The translations under genes and the position numbers were made by a program. Source: Pempheris klunzingeri (Eukaryota; Chordata; Actinopteri; Acropomatiformes; Pempheridae). From it: DNA of 64,000 bases. The DNA lies in contig NC_092013.1 in NCBI RefSeq assembly GCF_042242105.1, forward strand, positions 12,269,618 through 12,333,617. Reading direction: 5' to 3'. The stretch's first letter is position 1. Every line of letters begins with the position of its first letter. Below, in pieces: positions 33,459 through 46,800 of the stretch. Below the pieces are notes generated by a model. The model was given only the letters and a program-made list of their open reading frames with translations, searched no databases and was not told the origin of the DNA.

Positions 33459-35535
33459 TTTTTGAGTAGCATTGTGTCTTCCAATTATGTTACCAAAAAG
33501 AATCTCATTATAGGTCTAGTCAATCTTATGTGCATATACTGTATATATTTAACCAGCATGTATTTAATCATATGTACATACTCGTCTCTATTCTTGAGTT
33601 TCATGTTATTTGTTTCATTTGCATCAACATACCTCATGCCCATATTGCAGTACATAATCCTTGAGTGCAGTGTAATGGTAGTAGTACATTAAAAGATGTA
33701 TAATTAGCCCAATCAGGCTTACAAGTGCAGACTTTTGCATTGCTTATGTATGCACATTACCAACCATTGAATGTACATAATGTATCGTTCATTCATGCTG
33801 TGTTTATATAAATTGTTCATATTTCTGTTGCTCATATCATCCCTATATGTATTTAAGCTGCAGTGTGTATATATGAATTCTCGTTAGTCTGTACATAGCT
33901 CCTGTGTTTGTACAGTAAACATTAGATAATCCATAGGTTGGTGCTGCAGATATGTGTCTTAATGCAACACCTTATTAGCCACCATCATGCCGTCACTGTG
34001 AAGACTTGACATCCTGGTCACTAGGACCGGTTGCTTTACTCTGCTCTCTCAGTCCAAGGATAGGTTTCATTCTTCATCGATGAAATGCTTCCAGCACAAG
34101 CGCTTGAAATATCCTTAAAGAGATTTGAATGAACTTGAACTTTATCTTCAGGTGTAAAAACACCTGTGAGAGTGCCTTGAATTGCAGTTTCAATTTTATG
34201 AAGAAAAGCATTTAGATTCAAAGCAGACACTAGATATTCTATGCTTTCACCTTCAAAGGTAAATTATGTGATTTGAATAATGGATGTGGGTTGAAGCATA
34301 TTTAATTTAACAACAAAACATAATTAAACACTATAATCTGGTCATGTTACAGTCCATAAAATATCACAGATTGTAAAGAAATCTCGTTCACTGAAAACAT
34401 TTTCTTGTGGGAATGCTCTACCACCTGCACCATCGCCTGCATGAATACACTGATATTCTGAATGTGCACAGGTTGATGTGGTGAGTTACAGGAGGATATA
34501 GCTAAGAGAAATTGGCACTGAAAACCATACGACAAGGAGGGCTGAAGGACTCAACATATGAGTCAAAATCATGATCATACCATACCTCTACTAATGCAAT
34601 CTGTAGCTTTACATATTGTTGCCTTTGTGGTTTTTAAGAGACAACTGTGTGGTTGGTTGTTGTTTGATAAATGTTGATGCTATGAAAATGTAAGAGGCAC
34701 ATTAAGAATGTGAATCATTGAGAAGCCACAATTGTTTGACAAGTTATTTGTACAATGCATAGGTTTTCTAAATTGTGTTTATTAGATGCCGGCCTCGCAG
34801 GATCATCTGGCTCATACAGCTCATTGTAATGTATTGTGGCTGACTTGATTCAAAAATCTCCAACAAATATTACGCTGCCACGGTTTCAGTTGCTTCAACA
34901 GTACAGCCTAAAAAAAATAACATGTACACATTTATTGCTTCTCTTTTACGACTTCCCTCGGAATAGTTTGTCGAATGTTTTTATGTATTCTGCAAAGATA
35001 ACAGTGGCAAAAACCTATGAAGTCAAGAAGCAGGATGGGTGTAATGAGGCAGACATAATTATAGACAAATTGGTCAATGCAGTTTTTTGTTATTGTTGAC
35101 TGATCTTTTTGTTTCCCAACCCAAAGTTTTAAAATATTTTTCCAGCGATTTAGTATTGCACACAGTTCCATACAGTTGGGAGACTCACAAGAGACAGATT
35201 TAGAAAAGAATGGTCAACATGATACAGCAGAGGTCAAAAATCCTTTCTACGTTTGCACAGTGTGACAATATTTTCATTCAAATTGAATATTTCGTCCATG
35301 ATGACATTTTTATTTTTCTTGAGGACATCTTCTATGCTGCTATTTTCTTTGTGCTTTTCACAGTGACTCCTGTGTTTGATCTCTTTAATGCTTGCAGTGA
35401 AAGCTAGATGTATGATTGCTTTTGCCTGCTGTGTCACCTGTTTTCCCTGCCATTTCCTGGCCTTGCCAGATCGGTACTCTTTCACAAAAGCTGTACATAC
35501 TTGAAGACAGAAATAATAAATTCATTTTTGCTTGA
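33459..35535 (+). other. wnk2: wnk2 3' UTR, poly(A) signal at 35515
   Basis: After the TAA at 33456-33458 the sequence is AT-rich, with no further in-phase exon and no gene-like ORF. The first convincing AATAAA is at 35515-35520, giving a 3' UTR of about 2.06 kb, which is usual for a WNK transcript. Small open frames within it show no family resemblance. Confidence 0.6.
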
Positions 35536-35955
35536 CACCATACATTAGTAACGATTTTGTTTCATTAACAGTGCACACTGGACATATAAAACCAAATACT
35601 GTGTATCTCTTTCACTTCAAGTTTTCAAACCAGTATGTCATGTCTGTGTTTACATATGAAAAGCTTTCAGTGTGGTTACAAAGTCCTGGTAAAGAGAGCT
35701 GGCCAGACTGACGTCATCATTAAAGCTCAAAAGCAACTGAATTTCTGCTGCATTCCTGCTTCTTCATCCTGTCATACCAATGTGTTTTAGCTGTGTGTGC
35801 TGGTTTCCCAGCAGTGTGTATGTGTGTGGGTGGAAGTTTGTTTTTGTGTGTGTGTGTTTGTCACATGATAGTGATGAAAGAGCAGAGAGGGAAAGAAGAG
35901 TTTGCCCCTTAAAAAAACATTATGTACACATTAATGTTGTCCTTGTCTGTTTGAG

Positions 35956-36004
35956 TTTAAAAGGCAGTTTCAGCTGCCTGGGTTGCACTTTGGTGGGAGC
36001 CATC
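35956..36004 (+). promoter_or_regulatory. possible TATA-type core promoter of ITIH gene
   Basis: TTTAAAAGG at 35956-35964 lies about 40-49 bp upstream of the start codon and would imply a very short 5' UTR, as in many liver-expressed secreted-protein genes. A second AT-rich box (CATATAAAACC, about 35582) is farther up and may serve instead with a longer leader. Which one is used cannot be decided here. Confidence 0.3.
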
Positions 36005-36368
36005 ATGGAGAGAGCTGTGGTGCAACTCACCCTCATTGGGCTGCTGCTGGCTTTGGTTACCACACTACCAAACAAGGTATGGTCACAGTCAAGCTACAGG
36101 ACAGAGCTACATACTGAAAGAACCTGAATCTTTTGAATATATTCAGTAATATGTTGGAAGACATCCAGCTGCTGTCATTACATCTGCAGATACAGTAATG
36201 TTAACAAACTGTGGCCCCTGTATCTACACTGAGGCTGCAGTTTGTCAAGGCAGTTTGTGCACTGTAGCACATAAACTTATTTTGAACAAGCTTGAATTAT
36301 GTAAATTATTTTACAACAAATATCCATAGACAAGTTGATAGCTGTTGAAAGTTTTCTGATTGAAAGAC

Positions 36369-36406
<38 letters not shown>

Positions 36407-39400
36407 CGTGCTTGGATTATTCTTGTTGTAGGATCAAAGTCACATTAAGCTGATTCTATCAATTTCACAGTTAAAACTTGGCATTTGATAAAGGTTTGGA
36501 TGAGTGTAAAACTCCAGGAAATAACAGTCCTCTTAAGTGGCAAAAACATGTTACTGTCTGTGTGAATGTGTATTACTGACGTCATGGGCTCAACTCAACC
36601 TTTTGGGTCATTGGTCCACTTGATGGTAACTATTGAATTATAGGGTAAGACTCTGTTAAGGTTATGGTTAAGGACTAATGTATGTGTAAGTCATTGTAAT
36701 GTGGAATCACTGGACTAGAAATAATGAGAATGGGGAGTTTCTGCAGTTTGACCAATGAGATTTCACTGTTGCCACCCACTAAAACTTTGTTTCATGCTCA
36801 TCTGACCTTTGGTCAGCTGGTTGTCAGCCAGCAAGACGAGCCAAAGCCTTTTTTTTTTAATTGTGAAATGTGCCTCCTGTATTTGCTCAGGCTGACTGGG
36901 ACATCTACAGCTTTCACATCAACTCCACAGTGGCCAGTCGTTATGCCACCACTGTCATCACAAGCCGTGTGGCCAATCGTATGGACGAATCAAAGGAAAT
37001 AGAATTCCACGTCCGGATTCCCAAAAATGCCTTCATCAGTAAATTCAGAATGTGTGTGTGAAACATAAAGAAACATATGTTAAAGAGTTATGGAATTAAA
37101 TCATGGTACTTATTTAAACTAAGATCTTTTCTCACTTCTTCAGGTTTATGGATGGACAGGTGTACGATGGTGTTGTGAAAGCTAAGGAGCAGGCTCAGAA
37201 GCAGTATGCTGACGCTGTATCCCGTGGCCAAAGTGCTGGCATTGTCAGGTACATGCATCAGTGGATTAGTGTATTACCAGGATTCAAACAATTGGCTCTT
37301 ATGTTGTATTTTGTAGGGGAGCTGTGTGTGTCCTTTGGGATAATGGAGAAGAAAAAGATTATGTTTATTTCATCTTATTAATTATTGTAATTTATTACTT
37401 TATAAGTCACTTTTTTACAGAACTTCTCACATGTGGTGGTCATATATAAGCCCTGTTTCATTTCAAGGGGTTGCAAGCCAGAAGAGGTCGGTAGGGGGCT
37501 GCTTTAACGCCATGATTATTGTCTCTGATGTAGTTCTGTAGGGAGGACCCTTGAGGAATTTAAGACCTCCGTGACTGTAGGTGCCCACAAAAAAATCACC
37601 TTTGAACTCACGTATGAGGAACTGCTGAAACGCAGGCTTGGCAAGTATGAGCTGCAAATCCACGCTCGTCCAATGCAGCCTGTCAAAGACTTCAAGGTGT
37701 GTCTTACTTGTTTGTATCTATTAAGTGACAATTCAGGAGAACAATACAGACGTAATAACATTTTCCATGGTCAGAACTACTATCTTATAACTTTTATTTT
37801 ACTCAATGCAAGGTTGATGTTTACATTAATGAGAAAGCTGGCATCAATTTCATCGAGGTTAAAGGAGGACTAAGCACCAAAGCCCTGGCTAATGCCATCA
37901 CCAAGACACATGCAGACAAACAGGTACAACATACAATTCTGATCCCTATTTGATTCAATTGTTATCCTCTTCTCAAGCAGTTATTTTACAGCAATTTGTC
38001 CTGTTTCCAGGCCTGGGTGTATTTTTACCCAACAGAGGACCAACAGAAAACATGCAACAGTTGTGGAGATCAGGGTATAGATGGAGATCTGGTTATTGTT
38101 TATGATGTCAACAGGGACGCCTCAGGAGACATCAAGGTACAGTAAGAGTTAACAGGGGTAGGTAGTAATGAGTTACAAGAAAAGCCACATGATCAAAAAA
38201 AGGATTTGTTTTTAAGGAACAATTAGTCTTCATTTTCCTTTTGTTTAATGGTACATCTACTTTTAAACTGAGAATAGTATTGGTCCAGTAATCTAAGTTT
38301 TACTTTGCTACATTTGCCATTCATCCCTTTGTTACAACTAGTCTGCTCTAAATGTGGGTTTGAGTTTAGGGGAAGGGGGAAAGTGTGTTAAGAGCACCTG
38401 TGCTAGAGATGCCAAGTTGCCGGCTGCCTGGAGAAAAAATAAGCGCAACCTGTTTTTTGACTACGATGCAATGATGATGGAGCAAAATCCAGAACAAGAG
38501 GCAGCTTTCAGCACAAGCCCAGGTCCAAATTTTTAATTTTTTTAAAAAATAGACCGTAACTTGAGTAATTTATTAACGATTTTACTCAAGTAAGTTTCTC
38601 AGATGGTGATTTTAACTTTTCCTTGAATAATCTTTATAAGATTAACAGTACTTTTAGTTGAGTATGGATTTTTAGTACTTTCTGGAGGACTGTTGACTTT
38701 GAATGGTCTACTTGCATCGTATATCTGTAAGAGCTAAAAGATAGCATAGTTATTTAAATGGATGCTTTATCTTCCCCCGTGCTTTCAAAAATTATTTTTA
38801 ATCAATCAAACTTTCTTCTTACTCCCCTCAAGAGATCATCTGGGTACTTTATTCATCACTTTGCTCCATCTGGTCTTCCCCGCATACCAAAAAATGTTGT
38901 CTTCGTTATTGATCAGAGTGGCTCAATGCACGGCAGGAAAATGCAACAGGTACAGTATTTGAAGGGTGTTACTTTGTGAGAGGTTGCCACAGCAGCATAG
39001 GAAGCATTTTAGTATCTATGTTTAGTTTATTACATATATGATTTACCTTACAGGCTTTATTAATTACTTGATTTAAGAACACGCACAAAATGTATTACAT
39101 GGTTTGTCACTTGAATAAAAGTTCTAATGTGTGAATGATGTTCTTGCCCAGACCCGTATAGCATTAATCCATATCTTGAATGACCTGGCAGAAGATGACC
39201 ACTTTGGCCTTATATCTTTTGATAGTAACATTTTTCACTGGAAACGAGAACTTGTTCAGGCCAACAAAAACAACCTGGATAGTGCCAAGCAATTTGCACA
39301 AAATATTAAAGACAGAGGAGGTGAGGTTTTTAACAAGTATTCTATTAAGGGATGTGACCATATGACAGCAGAACGGCAATAATGATTTTTTTTCATTTAA

Positions 39401-42400
39401 TTTCAGCCACAGACATTAATAGAGCAGTGTTGGAAGGAGCACGTATGCTGAACGCACATCCCAGAGAAGGGTCAGCGTCCATCCTTATACTTCTCACCGA
39501 TGGAGACCCAACCACAGGTTACAATAAAAGACATGTGCCCTCAAACATGAGCACAAATACTTTAAGAAATCGAAACCAATCAACACAGTCCATAATTTTC
39601 AAATGATCTGACTGTCACTGGCTTGACTGCAGTCTCAATACCCTCTCCTGTCAGCAAGCTAGAACCTACCCATGTAGGACTTTGAAGATAAAGGACAATT
39701 AAATTAAAGTAATGTCACCATTATTTGCAGTCAAGTGTGTGAAATTTGTGTATATGCACTGAAACTTCTACTAATTACAGGATAGCTGTATCTGATTGAT
39801 TGTACTGAGTAGGAGATTTTGAGTTCAGCTTACCTTTTTAAACCACATGTCTTGTTTCTTTGCAGGGGTGACAAATCTTAAGACAATACAGTCAAATGTA
39901 AAAGGGGCTATTGCAGGCAAATTCCCACTCTACTGTCTTGGTTTTGGCTTTGATGTCAATTTTGAGTTCCTTCAGAAGATGTCGCTGCAGAACAATGGTG
40001 TGGCACGACGGATTTATGAAGACTCTGATGCTGATTTACAGCTGAAGGTATTTGGGTCACCTGCATTTGCCGTATATATTTTGCTACATAGATAAAACTA
40101 GATCAAATTGCTAAAATAGATAAAATTGATCATGGTTGATCATGTTTTCTGTATGGAGTTTGTTGCATTGTTTGTGTAGATTCTCTCGCTACGCTGAGTA
40201 CTCTAGAGGCCAAAGACATGCAGGTTAGGTTAATTGGTTACTCTAAATGGTCCATAGGTATGACTCTGATTGGTTGTCTGGTCCAAGTTGTACCCTACTC
40301 TTGCTCACTGTCAGCTGGGGTATAGATAATGCATGAATGGATGGCTGTGGAGAGATCCATACAGTATCCTTAATGTATATCAACAGGGTTTCTATGAAGA
40401 GGTGGCCACTCCACTGTTGACAGATCTGACAATGATCTACTTGGGTGTGACCAATCTAACCCAGACTAACTTCAGCCAGTATTATAATGGATCTGAGATT
40501 GTGGTGGCCGGTCAGATCACTGACAACAACATTGAAACCTTCACTCCACAAGTTGTTGCTGTTTCGGTAAGGATCAATCCACATCAGCTGTGATATTCTT
40601 TAAGGTTTGTGAAAGTCCCTGTGTACACTCACACAATGATTCCTTTGGTCTATGACAGGGGAATAGAGAGATTATGTTTTCTGACACGAATGCAACCATG
40701 GACTCCACTGAAACAGTGTCTGACAGCTACATCCAGAGGGTTTGGGCCTACCTCACAGTCAAACAGCTTCTAGACAAAGAGTGAGTGTGATGTCCACCAT
40801 CTTTTTTCTCTATTCTTGTTCAAAATCAATTATTTATTGAAGGGCTATAAACCATGCTTTTCTATTTAATCAATTAATAGTTGAATCTATAAAATGTAAT
40901 AATATGAACTGAGAATGTTGGAAAAGGCCTGTCACATCTTTGGTTATAAAATCCAAAAGATTTTCATCCTCACATTTGAGAGGCTTGAACCAGAGAATTT
41001 TTGCCAATTTTGCTGAGACTTAAATGATTTAATGATTATCAAAATGTATGAATAATTTACTGTTAATCAATTAGCCCCCGTAGTTACTGGTGCTACGCCC
41101 TTCAAGCTCTTCATTTTTGCAGGGCACCTATGCAGTTTACATTGGTGCCTCAGGGCCACCATTTCAGACAGAAATAAACCAAAGCAGACTTTTCAAATCC
41201 AGATGTAGAACATGCACTTGGGCGATAGAAATGATGTTCAGTCGTAGACTCCCTTTAGTTTTAGGGGCTTTTCAGATGTTGCATCTAAAAATGTGTGGAA
41301 ATGCCAGCCGTGCCATTCTCAGCCTTTTATCCAAGGTTTTTGGAGGTTGCTACTGTTGCATCTAGTATTACTACACTATCAAATCTGGGCAGTGGAAATG
41401 TTTAGCAAGATAATGTTACAGCAAACATTAGAACAAACTAAATTAGCCAGATAGAACAACTGTTAAAACTAGTAACTTAAAAACTATGTATCATCATGCT
41501 CAACATTGTTTCTTCTGTGTGTCAAAATATTAATAACTTAACAGGTGGTAGAGCTCCAGTTATCCCTTAATGGGTATCTGCTCCTCCGCCATCCATTTGG
41601 CTGCCCTTTAAACCATATGATTGTAATGTCCTTGGATGGCAAGGATGAAGCGTGTCCTGAGGAGTCGATTGGTTAAATCTTGTAATGAACACTGAATTTG
41701 GACACGCAAAAGACACCTAAACAGACCCTTACGTTAGATATTGGACCGATCCAGCGGTGTTGGCAGCAAGACGACGGTCAATTCACCTCCCAGAACCTTG
41801 TGCTTAAAGGAATAGTTCAGACTTTTTTAAATGGGGTCGTATGAGGTACTTATCAATAGACTGTGTACTACCTACAGTATATTGCAGTAAGCATGCTCCC
41901 AGTTTGAATAAGCAGGCAGGAGTCCCTGCATGGATGCTAAGTAATGTATTATGTGGATGGGGACAGCAGAAAAACATATTTTAGCCACAAAAAAAATCAT
42001 AATCATTTTAAGTGTACCCTATATTTAGAATATTTTCACCTCTTTACATTAGACAGCCCTTTTCTAACAGATGTAGCCCATTTATTCCTCAGTAATTTTA
42101 GGGAAGGCCCTGAGTTCTTGAACTCCCTATTTTTAACCTATTTAAATGCTTACCTTAGTTTTGAGTCCCAACCTGAATTTTGATGACTATAATAAAACTT
42201 TTAAAACACACAAGTAAAGGAATAATCACTCATAACATGAATTAGTTTAGAAATAATGAATTTCCTTGTTTTGCTTAGAAAACTCAAAACATGAAACAAT
42301 AATCCCTGTCACTGAAGATTAATTCAAAACCAACTCAAAATTACCTTTTACATGTACCTATATGCACATTTAAACCAAATGAGGTGAGCTCACTCTCACA

Positions 42401-42401
42401 C

Positions 42402-42452
<51 letters not shown>

Positions 42453-43750
42453 AATCATCTCACTCAACCAATTAAGAACCAGTATTACTGTTATGCTCAG
42501 ATACCACTTCCTCTTGGTAACATGAATTCTTCAAAATAAAACATAATATATTTATAGAACAAACTATCTATAATCAAACATCCGTACTTTTTAACACTTA
42601 TTTATTACAATGTCTATTACAATGAATGTTTTTAACCCTTTTATGAAATGTTGTTAACTAAAACACATACTATAGTTTTTAACCTGGCTACACAGAGAAG
42701 TGGTAATTTTTTGTGAAAGAAAGAAACAAGTTATTAAATCATTTAGCATAATAATTTCATTATAACTCTCACTAATATTGTCAAGTAAGCATGAAGTTAT
42801 TGAAATAATGCTATTTTTGTGTCAATTAAACAGTAATTTGAGGGGATCCAAACAGTACGGTGGCCGGGAGGTGCAAAACAATTTTACAATACGAGAAACA
42901 CTTTTACAAAGCTGGAGACAAATTTACATTTTAGAAAACATTTTTACAAATCACATTACATTTTTACTTGCGGCCGAAACAAATTTACAAGTAACTTTTT
43001 CAACCGGAAAGGGAATGTACCAACTGTCGAGTAGAACCGGAAGTGATAAAGAGTTCATGGCGACCCACGATGGACGGCAGTCAAGCGGTCTTTTGCCCGT
43101 TTTGTGGCAAACATATAAGCCGATTAACGCGGTATATTCCCTTTCCGGTTGAAAAAGTTACTTGTAAATTTGTTTCGGCCGCTTGTAAAAGTGTTTCGTC
43201 ACTTGTAAATTTGTCTCGGCGTTTGTAAAAGTGTTTCACGTCTTGTAAATTTGTTTTCTCAAATGTAAATTTGTCTCAGGACTTGTAAATGTGTTATGGC
43301 AATGTAATTTTGTTTTCTGATTTGTAAAAATGTTTTCTAAAATGTAAATTTGTCTCCAGCTTTGTAAAAGTGTTTCTTGTATTGTAAAATTGTTTTGCAC
43401 CTCCCGGCCACCGTAAAACAGTATCAATAGATTACATAATGTTAATTATATGTTATTAGTTATGTTGCCTGTCATGTTTGAATCATGTGTACAATTTGTG
43501 ACAAAGGCTGCAGTTATCTGGCCCTGAAAAGGAGAAGGTGAAGAAAGAGGCCCTGGAGCTGTCATTGAAGTACAGTTTTGTGACCCCACTCACATCCATG
43601 GTGGTCACCAAGCCTCAAGGGGAGAGCACAGACGTGCTCCATAAGCCCAGAGAAGGTGGTGGAACACCAATGACATGGCCAACTCGTTTAGCACATGCGC
43701 CACCCACGAAGACTGGGTTATCAAGGTCTGCGCAAAGTGAGGACACCATA

Positions 43751-43826
<76 letters not shown>

Positions 43827-46800
43827 ATATAATTTAATTAATTAATGAACTTGCCTAATTGATTATTTGATTGGTTGATTAGTTGATCAATTATGGTTAA
43901 TTAATTAGTTTTGAATCTACCGATAGCAATTAAATAATTGAGAACAAAAAATGTAATTTAAAATTAAAGTAAAGTAAACATTAATAGCTAATACTAAGTG
44001 AAAGTATAAGTAAGTCAGTACTTTTGTCTTCATTTAATATTATCACTATCATCATTTTCTTTTTAGGACCAAGAGGTGGAATTCCAGGTAAGAAAAAAAT
44101 GGAGAAGAAGAAGAAAGAAGAAAGAACTGTGGTTATTTGTAATACAAACTGATTTTGAAATGTGAACCCCCTTTCTTTGCACTATTTCTCATGTGTACGG
44201 TTTTTGCACATGGAACATCTTTACTTAATCCAAATATGCTTCAAATTGAATCAAAACCAAAATATGAAAACAGATGTTGCATGTTTGCAAAATTTGAATA
44301 CCGCTCATTGATGCCTAATCACAATATCAATTTACATCTAAAAAGTCAATTAATATTCAAATCTACAAAGGCATTTTGAATTTGAATGTGTTTGACAAAA
44401 AACCTCTATGGATCCACAAGGAGTGACCTTAGGGCGTGAACTCCTTTAGACACACTTGTAGGGTCCAAGCTTATTTATAAATCATGAGTATTTAAAGGTA
44501 AATTTATAACTGTGTTTTCATTTTATGTAACATTTTTTCTCTTTAGCACTGGGTGGTTTTGATGTTGGCTCCTCTAGAGGTATGAGTACACATCTGCAGT
44601 GCTCTGGTGTGTATTTTACTGTATATGGAGCTTTTGCCCCTTAAAAGCACTCCTTGTTCATATTTGAGTGACAACCAAGTTTGTAGGTTTTTTTCAGTCT
44701 TATATTATATGGAATACTTTACCCACAATTACGAAACAAAGTCATTGTCATTTTTTAAATAGTTTTCTCTGGATTTTAAAATGTTGTTCAAAATGTTTTT
44801 CTTTGGTGAATGCAAAGTGATACTAGCAAAGACTGCAGTGAGTTAAAATGTGAGAGGCTAATTATTTTAGCTATTGCTAAATATAACTAGTGATACTTTT
44901 AACAAATGTGTATTTTAACTGAAAATGTGCATGGAAGATATCATAACAGATTCTTAAATTTGACTATTTGTCTTTCCAGTTCTCAAAAGACAACATGTGG
45001 GAAGCCCTGGTTATGGAGGACTGATTCCGAGTTTTGTGTTAATGGATCCTGGAGTGGGTTTTGGTAACTATGATACCTGCCACCCATGTCCAACTAATGT
45101 AAACTACTTTACAAATAACTACTTGGTGAGGCTGTTGGATCTGAATTTCCACTGACAACTACAGACTTCTTTTATCTCTAAACTTTCCACCAAATTTCTT
45201 TTTAGAAGTTTTTGAGATACTGTGCTAAATGAGGCAAATCTCCTTAGTAGAGGTATAATATTTTGCCCTTTTCCCTGACCTGACTTTCTTTGTTTTGTCC
45301 ACATTTACATACACACAGTTTGACAATGATAAAGCTTTCAGGAAAGAATTTGTGTATTTTTGTTTGGTATACAATTAAGAATGCAAGTCACATGATTAAG
45401 CTGTTCCTTCATGGAACAGGTACCAAAAAAGCACAGATTTTCAATTTGTTGTTAATTTTGATTTACATTCTTTGTGAGCATTTAAATCAAGCGTGTGGTT
45501 AAAGTATGAGCTAACTGATGAGGATTAGAATGAGGTTTGTATTAAGTGGTTTGTTTTGAAGCTGAGTTTAGAAATTGTATATCAATTAATATAATAATCT
45601 CTAAAGCTTTGTAAAATAAAAGTATATAATTGTTTTTGTGTAAATGTATTTACAGCTGTTCTTTATGAATTCATTATAGATGAATATCTATATACATACA
45701 TACACATTTGTTTGTGATAACATTGGGTATAACAACTTGTCTCATGAGATGAAATCTACCTTTCCATTGTAGTAGGTCCTGTATTTCATGATGCAGTGGA
45801 TGATGCAGTGCGTGACGTGCAGATGACCATGATGCCAATTGCAGCAACTCATGGTAGAGTATCCCATGGACGTAATTCATGTTAAAGGTTATATAAACTC
45901 TATTTCTATTTATTTGTACCAAATAGTATACAGTGTGCTAATTAATTACTACATGAAAATAAATCATTGTCCTGCAGAATTGACTGACAAATAAACAAGT
46001 GTATGACACACATTGCGTATGTGTATACAGTAAGCCTTAACTATTTTGTTGAGGCATTTCCTTTCTTTGTTTTAGGTGTTTCCTTCTGCTCTGTGACTGT
46101 GTGTCTCTGTGTTCCTCTGAAGGTCCTGTTATCCACAGGTTTTTGCTTCAAACAGAGAATCTCACGCTGTGCTTCGATGTCACTGGAGATGTCAGCCTTA
46201 AACTTCTTCACCATCCCAACCAAGGTCAGTAATGTCCCTCTTTGCAGCAGCATCATTTCCTCTTAATTCCTTAAACAGCCCAGGCACTAAACCCCTCTTA
46301 TTTTGCCTTTTGCTCTCCAAGTTTAATAGAAAATTGTTTTCCCTCTTTTCTCCTCAGGCTATATATGTTATATAGTGTGCACCAACCTATAATTATCTAG
46401 TTTGCAGTGGTGTAAAGTACATTTACTCAAGTGTTGTACTTTAATACAATTTGCCTTAATACAATTTACTTTACTTGAGTATTTGTATTTTATACTACTT
46501 CCTCATTATTTGGGGAATTATTATTATTATTATTATTATTAGTAGTAGTAGTAGTAGTAGTAATAATACTATTATTATTCCAGATCAAAATATTGTACTT
46601 TTTACTTCACAACATTTTTTTACTTACTTTACTTACTTGATATGTTGCCAAAGTTACTACATTAAAACATATGATAATTGTATTAAACACAAGGCATAGA
46701 TAAAGACTAAACCAGTGACTCCCAGCATTTATGGCATGTGACCACTTACAAAAAAGCAGTGTCTAGTTGGAGCCCCTTGTCACTTTTCGTCACATTTTTA

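Larger units (their letters stand above)
40781..43506 (+). other. ITIH intron 12, mostly non-coding plus inserts
   Basis: At 2.7 kb this is the gene's longest intron. The first two thirds are AT-rich and without recognisable genes. It then holds a (CA)n tract (42404-42450) and the foldback element (42856-43415), the latter ending only about 90 bp before exon 13. Confidence 0.7.

Noticed and set aside
38354-38536. Extra ITIH exon encoding [15 protein letters not shown]
   Set aside because: It would interrupt the VIT-vWA junction, which is already continuous in phase (38136 to 38833), and it lies in transposon-like sequence.
43156-43400. CRISPR-like array of spaced repeats
   Set aside because: This is nuclear vertebrate DNA. 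The spacers are 5-6 bp, the units lie in inverted arms of a mobile element, and there are no cas genes.
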